From Notospermus geniculatus (lineage: Eukaryota > Nemertea > Pilidiophora > Heteronemertea > Lineidae), in contig NMRB01000288.1 in NCBI GenBank assembly GCA_002633025.1, positions 209,744 through 273,743 on the forward strand: DNA of 64,000 nt. Direction: 5' to 3'. Numbering within the stretch: the first letter of the stretch is position 1; each line of letters starts with the position of its first letter. A program made the translations under genes and the position numbers. The notes below the pieces were generated by a model. It saw only the letters and a list, made by a program, of their open reading frames with translations. It did not search any database and was not told the DNA's origin. Positions 51,880-63,200 of this stretch are shown in pieces.

Positions 51880-52387
51880 GTCTTTATTTGCGGATATAAC
51901 CGCCCATACATACGTCTGCTGCCAGCTTAAAGCTGAATACGATTACAATGCTTCGTTGATAAATTACTCACTAGTATAGCGTTTCATACGTTACAAAAAG
52001 CGACCAGTTGCGAAAAAAACATGTATACAGTGTAGTGCATTAACGGATTACGCATGCAATAAAATAAATAATACTTTGTAACTTTTGCATAACTATCATC
52101 TCCGTTTATTTCGCATATCATATTATGGCCGACACAACGATCCCCTGAGTGCATGTATATTGAGGCAATGTTTCATGTTGTCATGGATGAAGATGTGGAA
52201 TGCATTAAACAAAGTTCTAAATTGACACCGGGAGAGCTTTTTCGACCTCTGTCTCGCCTAATATATAACCTACTTCAAAACTGTTTTCCCCGAATTTCGT
52301 CATATTTTTCTTGCTATCGTTCTACTATCTCCGTTTTTTTCTGGCAGCCAGACAAAACATGTCCTTTTTTCGTGATCATTTTTTAAC

Positions 52388-53790
52388 CGAGTGCCAACGG
52401 TCAAAGCATGGGGCTAGGGGAAGTTAGATGTTTCAAAACCGACCGACAAGTGCCAACGGTCAACGCCTCCAGTGGGGCAAGGGGCAGTGAGGTGTTTCAA
52501 AACCGACCAACAAGCGCCAACGGTCAATGCCTCCAGTGGGGTAAGTGGCAGTGAGGAGGTTCAAAACCGACCAACAAGTGCCAACAGTCAACGCCTCCAG
52601 TGGGGTTAGTGGCAGTGAGGTGTTTCAAAAGAAGCCAACAAGTGCCAACGGTCAACGCCTCCAGTGGGGTTACGGGTAGTGAGGTGTTTCAAAACCGACC
52701 AACAACTGCCAAAGGTCAACGCCTCCAGTGGGGTTAGGGGTAGTGAGGAGGTAGGAGGTTCAAAACGACCAACAAGTGCCGACGGTCAACACCTCGAGTG
52801 GGGTTAGGGGCAGTGAGGTGTTTCAAAACCGACCCACAAATGCCAACGGTCAAAGCCTGGGGCTAGGGGAAGTTAGATGATTTAAAACCGACCAACAAGT
52901 GCCAACGGCCAAAGCCTGGGGCTAGGGGAAGTTAGATGATTTAAAACCGACCAACAAGTGCCAACGGCCAAAGCCTGGGGCTAGGGGAAGTTAGATGATT
53001 TAAAACCGACCAACAAGTGCCAACGGCCAAAGCCTGGGGCTAGGGGAAGTTAGATGATTTAAAACCGACCAACAAGTGCCAACGGCCAAAGCCTGGGGCT
53101 AGGGGAAGTTAGATGATTTAAAACCGACCAACAAGTGCCAACGGCCAAAGCCTGGGGCTAGGGGAAGTTAGATGATTTAAAACCGACCAACAAGTGCCAA
53201 CGGCCAAAGCCTGGGGCTAGGGGAAGTTAGATGATTTAAAACCGACCAACAAGTGCCAACGGCCAAAGCCTGGGGCTAGGGGAAGTTAGATGATTTAAAA
53301 CCGACCAACAAGTGCCAACGGCCAAAGCCTGGGGCTAGGGGAAGTTAGATGATTTAAAACCGACCAACAAGTGCCAACGGCCAAAGCCTGGGGCTAGGGG
53401 AAGTTAGATGATTTAAAACCGACCAACAAGTGCCAACGGCCAAAGCCTGGGGCTAGGGGAAGTTAGATGATTTAAAACCGACCAACAAGTGCCAACGGCC
53501 AAAGCCTGGGGCTAGGGGAAGTTAGATGATTTAAAACCGACCAACAAGTGCCAACGGCCAAAGCCTGGGGCTAGGGGAAGTTAGATGATTTAAAACCGAC
53601 CAACAAGTGCCAACGGCCAAAGCCTGGGGCCAGGGGAAGTTAGATGATTTAAAACCGACCAACAAGTGCCAACGGCCAAAGCCTGGGGCTAGGGGAAGTT
53701 AGATGATTTAAAACCGACCAACAAGTGCCAATGGCCAAAGCCTGGGGCTAGGGCATTGGGGCCGTTCAAAATCGATCAACAAGTGCCAAG
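52388..53790. repeat. 59-bp satellite, ~23 units
   Basis: From 52862 to 53750 there are ~15 almost identical 59-bp units (GGGGCTAGGGGAAGTTAGAT, GATTTAAAACCGACCAACAA, GTGCCAACGGCCAAAGCCT); one substitution at 53630. Before it, about seven units of an older type (GTCAACGCCTCCAGTGGGG, GGCAGTGAGGTGTTTCAAAA) vary in length and sequence. The first unit at 52388 is again of the younger type. Confidence 0.96.
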
Positions 53791-53843
53791 AACTTCGTAG
53801 AGGTATCACCCAAAACATAGACATTTTTACTGACTGCATGCAA

Positions 53844-54012
53844 TAGGAGCTGTCAGCGAGTTGACCACTAGGTGTCACTAGGGCCCAATTCAATGCATCT
53901 AGCGGACCCAGTCATTATCGATCGAGCAGCGATCACAATAGATTTCCTGTACATTTGGTCCGCTAAGACTGTGCTGCCATCTGTTAGCAATAAGCGCGGC
54001 TGACTGCTCCTA
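53844..54012. mobile_element. MITE family T, copy 2, TA-flanked
   Basis: TAGGAGCTGTCAGCGAGTTG to GGCTGACTGCTCCTA. See 35686-35853. Confidence 0.88.
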
Positions 54013-54365
54013 TTTCTTTCCAAACATCTGATCCTCCTAGTCGTTTATCAGATCGTCAAGGAAGAAAATTCTGTGCCCACGGATGCACTCTGTTTATCTG
54101 TACAGCTACTTTGGTTTTGGTGGCGTATCATATGAAGCAAAAATGGAAAACTTGTCGAATGACGATTATGATTTATACCGAACCCTTATCCGATTTCAAC
54201 AGCGGAACCTCCACGCAGAATTCGCTTATAAGCAATATCCCGTAAAGTACTAAACAAAGGATGTCTGCAGTCCTCAACTTAAAAGAAATTGCCATCACAA
54301 CTACTTGCAAAACGCATTAGCCAATGACGTCACAGTTCGAGGCAACCTCGTCCCAGCATTCAATG
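54013..54365. other. No feature recognised
   Basis: Nothing supportable. Confidence 0.4.
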
Positions 54366-54552
54366 TTGGGGTCGTATTCTGTAGATTCCTTCTCTAAGGT
54401 TTACCTAAGGTCAGAATACAAAAGCTTAAAGTGCAACCAGTTAAGGAGGCTTCGAGAATACAGGCCTGCTTTAGAATGCTCCTCAACGTAAAGGAGTTCC
54501 TCAAGGCTATTGTTCCTCCTTTACGTTGAGGAGCATTCTAAAATACGGGCCA
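54366..54552. mobile_element. GTATTCT-family MITE with an inner fold-back
   Basis: GGGGTCGTATTCTGTAGATT at the left, AAAATACGGGCC at the right, an inner direct end (CTTCGAGAATACAGGCC, 54449) and a ~30-bp perfect palindrome (AGAATGCTCCTCAACGTAAA and inverse). Related elements: 62118-62244 and 63084-63200. Confidence 0.75.
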
Positions 54553-54959
54553 TAGTCTTTTTCTCAACGACATTGTCGCTTTGTTTTTCTGGCTGGAGTT
54601 CGCTAGAGGAGGACCCTGGAGACGAGGTTGGCAATTCAAATTTGTTCATCTTCATCGTCAGCGTCGTATCGTCAAATTTCAAGTCAACATTGTGACCAGA
54701 GTCAGGGTACTTATCGCCATCTCTAAGTACATACGTGTAACGTAGCAAATTTTAACACTTCTACTGCCAAGATACGTTTTATCATATTCAAACACAGATG
54801 TAGGCCCTGCCTACAAAAATGCTCAAAAATCAACAACATCCGATCAAATTATCAAACGTATTTCTTTGGAAAGCTCTCGCTGAGTACCAATGCATATGGC
54901 AGGGTTCTGTAACGTCTGAAATACGGACGGACGTGGAGAGCCAGGGATGATTAATCCGT
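54553..54959. other. No feature recognised
   Basis: Nothing supportable. Confidence 0.4.
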
Positions 54960-55412
54960 AGGCTGAATTCCAACCCGTGACCTGCCGCTGGCTAAGCGGA
55001 GCTGAAAGGGTAAATGTCGTCCTGGGTATATACAAAGATTACCCAGGATCTCAGTCTTCACCGAAACAATACCCTGGGTGTACTTTCGGTAGCCGAACAT
55101 CACCCAGCATCGTAGTACGACACCTGGATTCGTGGTTGTCTCACCCGTGGTCACGTGACCGGCTGAAGAATGTCATGAACAGCTACACTCAACAAGTACC
55201 GCGGCGCGAGGCCGCGAGATTCCACGGGATTTCTAAATAGGACTCGTTCCTGGGCACACATTGCGGAAGCCATGGAAGCTGGGTGATGTTCGCTGCGGAA
55301 ACTACACCCAGGGTATTGTTTTAGTGACGATTGAGATCCTGGGTAATCTTTGTATATACCCAGGACGACATTTACCCTTTCAGCCTAAGCGGACGTCATC
55401 ACTCGGATATTA
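54960..55412 (-). mobile_element. tRNA-like SINE head split by a Mutator-like element
   Basis: Minus strand, joined across the insertion: ATCCGAGTGATGACGTCCGC-TTAGCCA-GCGG, AGGTCACGGGTTGGAATTC. The anticodon arm has a 7-base loop (AGC-like). The insertion point lies in that arm. Confidence 0.72.
54992..55393. mobile_element. Mutator-like element, 384 bp, 9-bp duplication
   Basis: The element proper is 55001-55384, flanked by CTAAGCGGA (54992-55000, 55385-55393). Long TIRs as in 21273-21936, with a short middle (TACCGCGGCGCGAGGCCGCG) in place of that copy's 270-bp insert. Confidence 0.92.
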
Positions 55413-55720
55413 GGGCTCCTCAGTGAAGGTGTTAAAAGCTGACCACAGGTTATGCTTCGGTTTTTCCCCTCTACGAATGCCGCCTAATATCAAAGACAAA
55501 AAAAGTGACGGCATCACAAAACAAGCGGTCAGTTTTTCAACGGCAGCACACGAATAATTGGCGCCATCAATCTCAGAGAGGGAGAAAAAGGCTGATAAAT
55601 GGTGCGGTTGCCGAGTGTATTTGGATTGGCTCAATCAAGGGGCGTTGGTAGATATCGATCAAAACCTTGGGCAAAGACGGTATGAATTTTTGCGTTTAGA
55701 GACCACGAATCAACCGGTGG

Positions 55721-56330
55721 TATGGGCGGTTACATCCGCAAAAAATACGTTACTAAATAACGACGTTGTTAGTCGTGATCTCTAGTCGTTTGATGTGATC
55801 TTAAGACGTAGGCCTACATAAGAAAGACGTTGGGTGGCGCTGCCGTCGCAAGACGTTGGGAGGCGCTGTAGTCGTCGGGACGAGCTCGAGACGTAGTTAA
55901 GGAAGACGTTGGACGGCGCTGCAGTCGTCTGGGAGATCTCGAGCCGTAGCGAAGAAATGCGATTGGCTGCTTGCGCTGCGGTCATCGGGTGATCTAGAGT
56001 TGTAGCTAAGAAAGACGTTAGGTGGCGCTGCAGTCGTCAGGGCGATCTCGAATCGTATACACACTGTACATGTATAAGAAAGACGTTCGACGGCACTGCA
56101 GTCGTCGGGACGATCCCGATCTCGTGTCGTAGCTGAGAAAGACGTTGGGCGGCGCTGCAGTTGTAAGGCTGATCTGAAGTCGTAGGTAAGGCGCTGCAGT
56201 CGTCGGTGATCTGGGGTCGGAGCTAGGAAAGACGTTGGGCGGCGCTGGGGTCATCGGGACGATCTCGAGTCGTAGCTAGAAAGAGCTGGGCGGCGCTGCA
56301 GTCGTAAAGGTTACCGGTACCTAGATTTGT
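55721..56330. mobile_element. Minisatellite-bearing element, right end lost
   Basis: Left terminus TATGGGCGGTTACATCCGC at 55721, then ~10 units of ~53 bp, some shortened; one inverted unit at 56400-56435 (CAGCGCCACCCAACGTCTTT). No right terminus found. Confidence 0.85.
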
Positions 56331-56692
56331 AGATGCTATTTTGTTCTTACAAACTAGAAGAGGTGTAAGTTTGGATCTGCTGTTACTCAAGATCATCTTT
56401 AGAGTGCAGCGCCACCCAACGTCTTTTTGCTACTCAATATCAATTCGATAACTGAATTACCTCAATCACGGGAAAAAATCAGGAACTATTCATCACAATT
56501 TAAACAGAATTGAGACTACAATGGATGATAATCCTATCCGCCTCTACTCTGCGGAATTATCGTAAAAAAACTGGTCTAAAACAGCCTCGATAAACGATAG
56601 TAATATTGTTTATCGATTTTCGCTTCCCGCACAAACGCAGCGTTTGCAAGAACAAAGGGCCAGACTTCGTCAGGTTGGTACTCAGTAGCCTA
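56331..56692. other. No feature recognised
   Basis: Only the inverted minisatellite unit at 56400-56435. Confidence 0.4.
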
Positions 56693-56852
56693 AAGCGGCC
56701 CATACACTATCAATACTATTGCACAATATGAGGATCACAATGGGCAATATTATTGCCAATCTTTCTTCTACCCATCATGCGAAAAGCCCACGACCACCCA
56801 TTTGGGCCCCATATTGTGCAATAATATTGCGCCGTGTATGGGCTTCTTTATG
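56693..56852. mobile_element. Fold-back element with CGGCCCATACAC ends
   Basis: AAAGCGGCCCATACACTATC and inverse GTGTATGGGCTTCTTT; inner CTATTGCACAATATG / CATATTGTGCAATAATATTG also paired. Confidence 0.82.
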
Positions 56853-56989
56853 TAGGATTTAGGGGCTGTAAACCAAGAAATGAAGAACTGAAATAGAAAT
56901 GAAACAGATGGAATGGGAACGGGTGTTTATAAAAATGGAAATGGAGCACAGGTCGCACCTCGAATAATCCTGTCCAATAACCACCCCGG

Positions 56990-57178
56990 AAAATTAATAA
57001 TTTGCACCGTCAGGTGTAAAGGGAAAGAATGTCCCCAGGAAAAACTGTCCCTGGAACAAAAGATCCTATTGTTACATTCTAATCTCTGGGGATTGGTTTT
57101 CTATAGTCATGCCGCTTATTCCGTCATTGAACAATAGAAGTGGACACTTTTTACAGGGAGACACTCTGTACCGTTACA
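56990..57178. mobile_element. MITE U, copy 1
   Basis: AACAAAAGATCCTATTGTTA, CATTCTAATCTCTGG.GATTGGTTT and CAATAGAAGTGGACACTTTT, ending CGTTACACCGG; partner copy at 60855-61000. Its right end is the GGTGTAA type. Confidence 0.7.
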
Positions 57179-57180
57179 CC

Positions 57181-58236
57181 GGCACTGCAGTAAGCTTAAA
57201 ATGGCAATCAAAATGGCGAACTCAATAGAAAAATTGTAAAAATTACAGTCAAGACAAATTCTGCTCATTTTTTACCCATCCGATATACTGGACCTTCGCC
57301 CCACCAAGTCCGGCTGGATCTTTACAAAGTATATGTCACAAGGCCCACGAATCGATAGGTTGTAGGCCTACTACAGGTGAGATACATATAATAAATATGC
57401 CTACGCGTAGGTCTGTGAGTAAATACCCCTGTCGTGGTCCCCTGCGATCGACACGTGCACGGGACTCTACAGTATAGTTGGTAGGGCGAAGATCCTAGCA
57501 AAAACTTGGTAAAGCTGCAACTTGCCGATTAAACAGCTGACACAAATGTAGATCATTCGAAGATTTAAGTGAAATTCTGAAAATTCGGAAATGTAGGTTA
57601 TTAGCATATATTTTGCGGAAATTGAAAATCGGCGTGTTCGTGATTAAAGGTGGTTTATTTCCTCTGCAATACTTCAAATTGGTTCGGAGTGCCGCGGAAA
57701 AAAATTACGGTGGGCGGCTAGACGTTAAAACGTACGACACGAATCAAAGGAATTGATGGAGATTCGGCATTTGCGGGGTTTCAAACCGACGTTTTCCTTA
57801 ATTTAGGGAGATTTAAACGCCTCCAGTCATTAGCCCAGTTACCGATCACATTTATTTTTCATACACGCTGGAAAAGAGCGACATCACTACGGAAATGTCC
57901 GAAGATCGACGAAATGACGCCGAATGAAACATTAGGTAAACGCCCCTTAGCAAACTTGTTGCAGAAATAGGCTTCCCCGTTCTGGTCTTGTCTGAGCCCC
58001 TGTACCTTAGGATTCGGCCCAATAACCACCCCAGCACTTATCCCGACCCTATATTTCTGGTTTTACAAGGGTTCGGTGGGACGGCGGAGCCTAAGGAATG
58101 TAAATGTATGAAAGTCCACAGTCCATTTCATGTAGGGCTAATTTGCATTAGTAATAGCATAAAGACATCAAACATGTCTTTATGGTAATAGTGTCAGTGC
58201 TCCTACAAGCCCGGGCTACCAGGAAATTCCCTTTAG
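57181..58236. other. No feature recognised
   Basis: Nothing supportable in a kilobase of unique-looking sequence. Confidence 0.4.
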
Positions 58237-58650
58237 CTAAGTCAGTAGAGCGTTTGACTTTAGAACGAGAGGTCCCGGTGTAACGTTTTTAGTGTGGCCC
58301 GTGTGCCAGTGTGACATTACAATAGATTGACGGAATAAGGCGCGACTTGACAATGGGCGACACACAGAGAAACAGCGAGTCCGTTCCCCAGTGTGTGCCA
58401 AACAATGGAGGTCACACAGAAAAACAGCCACACTGAAAAACGTTACACCTAGTTGGAAACCCGGTGTAATGCTTTTCACTGTCCCCCGTTTGCCAATGCC
58501 CCCAAACAAAAGATTGACGGAATAAGCGGCAACGTGACAATGAGGGAGGCACTGATAAACATGTCTTTCTGTATTTGAGTGTCCACCGAACAATAAAACG
58601 GGCATTGTCATACGGGGGGCATTCTCACACATTACACCGGGTGGGACCCT
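58230..58650 (+). mobile_element. tRNA-like head split by two tandem GGTGTAA-family MITEs
   Basis: TTTAGCTAAGTCAGTAGAGC, GTTTGACTTTAGAACGAGAGG and TCCC form the D and anticodon arms; a 173-bp MITE (58277-58449) follows, then TAGTTGGAAACCC (T loop), then a 176-bp MITE (58463-58638), then GGGTGGGACC. Joined, these pieces make a tRNA-like T arm. Confidence 0.82.
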
Positions 58651-59449
58651 CGGCTTCGTCAACTGCCACCATTCCTCTCGAATAGATTCTGTTGTGGCCT
58701 GTTTGGCCTGGGCATTTTGTTGGGACGTCACATAGTAAATTGCAATACCCTGAAACAGACGCAGTTTCTACTCCATTCACCCAAATCCCAAACTGTTGCA
58801 ATAACAGATTAACACAATTTTATATTATTATTAGCTAAACCTTGGTGAAGAAGTTACGGCAGCTAGGAGTTCTAATTGCTCCAGGTTCTTATAATTGGTA
58901 CTACGTTCTCCGGACATATCGGACAGCGGATTTTTCATCCTGGTGTAATTTCGCGTGATCAAAGACTCCCTGCCGCAAGAAAAGCGCGAAATCGTCCTCA
59001 AGAGGACTTCATAATCTAATAAACCGCTTTCAACACGCCTGTGAGTGCTTTGTCATTATTGTACGGGTTTGGGTCCTGATTCATCACCTTATTTCCCCTG
59101 TGGAATTGGACGCGTTTTCTTTTCCGTTGTTGTTGTTGTTAAAGGACGCTTTCCGTGACTGCCGGGCGGCACAAAAATGCTCCATTTTGTCCGCCTTTGT
59201 CTCGGATAATTGGCTTTGAAGGAACACGCTGATTTTCTTTATTGTCGTGTTTGATGTAGGGAGAATCGTGTTCGTCAGGTTTCGGCGATTGCGTCAAGAA
59301 TTTTCTCGCATGTCATTGTCAACCGATAAAAAAGAATAGCTGTGAAGATAGAAATACCCCATGCACCCAAGGCATATCACGAATTTACTGCACATTCTAA
59401 AGACACATACCTAAAATTCGGTTTCCCAAGTATAGGAAAGCCGTGGTGC
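58651..59449. other. No feature recognised
   Basis: Nothing supportable; short (TTG)n run near 59130. Confidence 0.4.
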
Positions 59450-59986
59450 CTTGTACCATGCAGGCATTACCATAAACGAATCAAACATAAAGGTTCAACT
59501 TACAAATTTAGCATTTTATAAATGTGGACAGTATCCCTTTAAACCTCAACAGATTTGCATTCTGACTCTTCCACATGATAGGCAAGATCCTTCTGCATGT
59601 TTACTGCAAATTTTGTTGAATTCCGACCAGCTGATGTTATGATACAAAAGGACTGAATTAATGAGAACCCCACGAACGATGAGAGCGCAGGGTCATCTGT
59701 GTACATGTACATTTGAATAGGCTAACGTACATTTACACATGGAACATTAATTGTGCTGAAAATAGCTCTGTTATCCTCAGAAATGGAATTAAAAGCATCA
59801 AGTTGACAGATTCATGTACCCTTCACCACAAAAAAATTGAAGCTCGTGCCTATTACGTAAAGCCAAAATTCAGGCAGTGAGAGGCATCTGGTGGCAACAT
59901 ATGAAGTGTATCCCTCAGTTAGTTCATCGTTCGCAGTTAAACCTTTATGTTTGATTCCTTTATGGTATTAACCCCATGCTTGTACC
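59450..59986. mobile_element. TIR element inserted in repeat P, 8-bp duplication
   Basis: The element proper is 59458-59978, flanked by CTTGTACC (59450-59457, 59979-59986). Ends pair as TTACCATAAACGAATCAAAC with GTTTGATTCCTTTATGGTA. The 8-bp duplication suggests hAT. The right flank continues as repeat P to ~60110. Confidence 0.78.
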
Positions 59987-60437
59987 TTGTGCCTTTGCAA
60001 GGGCAAGTAAAAGACGCCATCCAAGTGAGGAACATGAGTAGCTTGAGATGGCCCCTTCCACTAACCAGGGCCAATAATGCTATGCTCCTGACGGAAAAAT
60101 CAAATACAAATTCTCTGAAACTCAAAAACTCCGTCCTAGCCTGATGCAAATGGACATGGGTGATTACCCTAATGATTACATGTAATTAATCAATGTGACA
60201 CAAGTCACTCATGTGTTATTTATTAGGCGTATTGACATCATCAATTAAGGAGCTGTCAATCACACAGGAAAAACACTCATCAATTAGTGTTTTCGACAAA
60301 TGTCAATGTTTCCAACATTTCAGGATAATTTGTAATGATTTGTTCAATCTTTCAACGGTTGGCTGCGTCTTAACATTTGCATGCAAAGGCAATTCCTTTT
60401 CGAAAATAAAAAATATCTTAAAAGTCTTTGGGAGATA

Positions 60438-60716
60438 TATGGGCGGTTACAACCGCAAATAAAAGTAAAGACGTTGTTGTAGTCAATGATATTCTCTAGT
60501 CGTAGTGGTTATCTCGAGTCGTAGATAATAAAGACGTGAGGTGGCGCTGCAGTTGTCCACATGACGAAAACACCCGAAGTGTTACGAATGATACAGCGCT
60601 ACATCACGTCTTTCTTAGCTACGACTCCAGATCACCACAACGACAACAGTAGGCCTATATGACAACAACGTCTTTTAAAATTTGTAACGTCTTTATTTGT
60701 GGTTATAACCGCCCAT
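60438..60716. mobile_element. Minisatellite-bearing element, short complete copy
   Basis: TATGGGCGGTTACAACCGCA at the left, GTGGTTATAACCGCCCATA at the right, 279 bp, TA flanks. It has about two unit remnants in opposite orientations (TCGAGTCGTAG; CTTAGCTACGACTCCAGATC) and so is nearly symmetric. Confidence 0.9.
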
Positions 60717-60854
60717 AGAGGTACCCGGAACCACATAAGTATTCATTGGAAAGCTCTCAGAGAGCCCTTTCCAAATACTAGCTATGTGATAGGGTTTCGG
60801 TGAAATTAGGATACGTTTATTCCCATGAACTCATTACTTGCTGGGAAAGGTTTA

Positions 60855-61000
60855 AGCCCGGTGTGACAGAAATAGAAAAAAACGTCTTCCAGGAACAAAG
60901 GATCCTATTGTTACCGGTACATTCTAATCTCTGGCGATTGGTTTCTATATCCATCATTCAGCAACAGCAGGGGACACATTTTACAGGGGTCGATCATCCA
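60855..61000. mobile_element. MITE U, copy 2
   Basis: CCCGGTGTGACAGAAATAG then CAGGAACAAAGGATCCTATT and TCTAATCTCTGGCGATTGG, as at 57007-57120. It is followed by G-rich hAT-like sequence (GGATTCTGG, GGGGAGGGGG) up to the N gap. Confidence 0.65.
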
Positions 61001-61137
61001 GGATTCTGGTAAAGGGGAGGGGGCACAGAAGGTCACAGGGGACAGGGGGACCAATGAAGGCAACCACCGAAGGCGCGAACGCCACGGCGGGGGTCTGGGG
61101 GTTCTCTCCCATAAAATTTTGAAATCTAGAAGGCCGT

Positions 61138-61220
61138 NNNNNNNNNNNNNNNNNNNNNNNNNNNNNNNNNNNNNNNNNNNNNNNNNNNNNNNNNNNNNNN
61201 NNNNNNNNNNNNNNNNNNNN
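61138..61220. other. Assembly gap (83 N)
   Basis: Run of N. Confidence 0.99.
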
Positions 61221-61699
61221 CGTCAGTAACGTTACCGTTCATGGTAGGTCAACTAAATCAGGCTACTGACGCCAATCTCACAAGCCAATATTTTAAGAAT
61301 TTATCAGACTGTGTGATTATGTGATCTAATGCGATTGGTTAGAAACGAGCGTCTATCTGTCGCTATCGTGTTCTTTGTTTAGTGTTATTAGATTAACACG
61401 AAAACGGCGTATGATATGCAGCGTCAGGTGGGTAGATGCGATTTATTGCGCAGAAGTCTAATAATTAATGACGTATTACAAACCTAATTACCAGCGTTAT
61501 ACCTGAAGACGGGAGAGATAACGTAGGAAAAACGCTGTTATCGACATCAAAGTACGTTTTGTACATGATTCAAAAGCCAAAATAATGTCATTTGTCGAAT
61601 TTTATCAGAGAGCCACTGCTACGAGTAACGTAATGTTATGACGCAAACCTACGAGACGGGAACGCCCACGCTGGATCACCCCGTCTGGGTCATATCTGG
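61221..61699. other. No feature recognised
   Basis: Nothing supportable. Confidence 0.4.
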
Positions 61700-62370
61700 A
61701 ACTTTGTATAAGAAAGTACAATATCACCAACAAAGAAGCATACGCATACCATAAATAAAGAGTGGCTGTTGTACAGCACCTGGCATAAGAATGCCACCAC
61801 ACCACAAACAAAGAGTGGCTATTGTACTGCACCTGGCATAAGAATGCCACCATACCACAAACAAAGAGTGGCTATTGTACTGCACCTGGCATAAGAATGC
61901 CACCATACCACAGATAAAGAGTGGATATTGTACTGCACCTGGCATAAGAATGCCACAACACTACAAACAAAGAGTAACTATTGTACTGCACCTTGCATAA
62001 GAATGCCACCACACCACAAATAATTGTAGTTGTACTGCATCTGGTAGAAGAATGACACCACACCACAAACAAAGAGTGGCTATTGTACTGCACTTGGCAT
62101 AGGAAAGCCACACTACCACAAAGGGCCGTATTCTAGAAGCCTCCTTAACTCTAAGGTTTACCTTTAGCTATTGTTTCCAGGGAAGAATACAAAAGCTTAA
62201 AAAAGTGGACCTTAGAGTTAAGGAGGGTTCTAGAATACAGGCCAAAGAGTGGCTATTGTACTGCACCTGGCATAAGAATGCCACCACACCACAGATAATT
62301 GTAGTTGTACTGCATCTGGTAGAAGAATGACACAATACCCATGAAAACAAAGAAGGGCTATTCCGCTGCA
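61700..62370. repeat. ~53-bp minisatellite, about 11 units
   Basis: AGAGTGGCTATTGTACTGCA, CCTGGCATAAGAATGCCACC and ACCACAAACAA repeat, interrupted by a MITE at 62118-62244. A shorter variant unit (TAATTGTAGTTGTACTGCAT) appears at 62019 and 62293, on both sides of the MITE. Long minus-strand frames here are by-products. Confidence 0.92.
62118..62244. mobile_element. GTATTCT-family MITE inside the 53-bp array
   Basis: GGGCCGTATTCTAGAAGCCT and inverse GGGTTCTAGAATACAGGCC; TTAACTCTAAGGTTTACC and GACCTTAGAGTTAA pair inside. 127 bp. Confidence 0.85.
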
Positions 62371-62938
62371 CAGAGATCAGAAATCACAAAGATTACAGTA
62401 TCACTACTACAAGAAAGGCGTACAACGCCAGGCTTAAAAAGCACAAGAGCAGAAAAAAGAAGGTTATGGACTGGCATGTACTGCTTTGGCAATGCCTTTC
62501 ACCATTCTATTCCTTGACGTGAATAGGGTTTCCCGGGCCGCATCGCATGCAGCTCTCAGCGACGGCATGCACAACCTTGGCGAAAAAATTAGTTCAGTGA
62601 AAGAGGATTACTGTTTTAATATGGGATTAAAATGAAGGCTGATTTGACATGGAAATTTCCAAATTGTTAAAAAGACGTCAAGACTGAATCGTCTCAAACT
62701 AATGCTTCAGATAGGAACTTAAAGTGGCATTGACGTTTATCTTCTGTAATTTTTACACGTCACAATCTGTTACACAAATGTACATAATAGCTTTTTTATA
62801 TCATTACGTTTCTCCTCTTTTAACTGAGGTACATGGAGTTAACCAGCAATAGAAGAATAATATTGCACCGTAAGGTTTTTGTACACCGGCAACTTTTTAC
62901 AAAATTTTTATGATACTCAGCGTCTACATGTAACACTA
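62371..62938. other. No feature recognised
   Basis: Nothing supportable. Confidence 0.4.
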
Positions 62939-63084
62939 TGGACCGTATGCACCAACGAAGATTATCTTGAACTCAGGTTGAGCCACAATTTTTCCATTGT
63001 CACATTATTCCCTGGCAAACTTGAACAATTGAATAGCTGTGGCTCAAGCTGATTTCAAGATAATCTTCGTTGGTGCATACGGCC
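62939..63084. mobile_element. Fold-back element, ~50-bp arms
   Basis: GGACCGTATGCACCAACGAA, GATTATCTTGAACTCAG and TTGAGCCACA pair with inverses ending TTGGTGCATACGGCCC. It shares its right edge with the next element. Confidence 0.88.
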
Positions 63085-63200
63085 CTATTCTAGAAGCTTC
63101 CTTAATTCTAAGGTTTACCTTTAGCTGTTGTTTGCCATTGTTTGCAGGGCAAAACACAAAAGCTTAAAGTTAAGAAGGCTTCAAGAATACGGAGCTTTGT
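63084..63200. mobile_element. GTATTCT-family MITE, third copy
   Basis: CCCTATTCTAGAAGCTTCCT to AAGGCTTCAAGAATACGG. The inner TCTAAGGTTTACCTTTAGCT matches 62147-62168. Confidence 0.8.

Larger units (their letters stand above)
51160..51910. mobile_element. Minisatellite-bearing element, split by a hammerhead-motif element
   Basis: About eight ~53-bp units (51170-51605) with GGCGGCGCTGCAGTCGTCGG; the right terminus (TGCGGATATAACCGCCCATA) is at 51885-51908. The terminal leader TTTGTAACGTCTTTATTTGC is interrupted by the insertion at 51631-51867. The left terminus is not visible. Confidence 0.85.

Noticed and set aside
52388-53790. CRISPR array
   Set aside because: The 59-bp period has no unique spacers between repeats and the surroundings are animal DNA; it is a satellite.
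58237-58731. 164-codon minus-strand frame
   Set aside because: It overlaps two MITEs and a tRNA-like head, each recognised independently.
61605-62371. Several minus-strand frames rich in HSYARC-like repeats
   Set aside because: They are translations of the 53-bp array.
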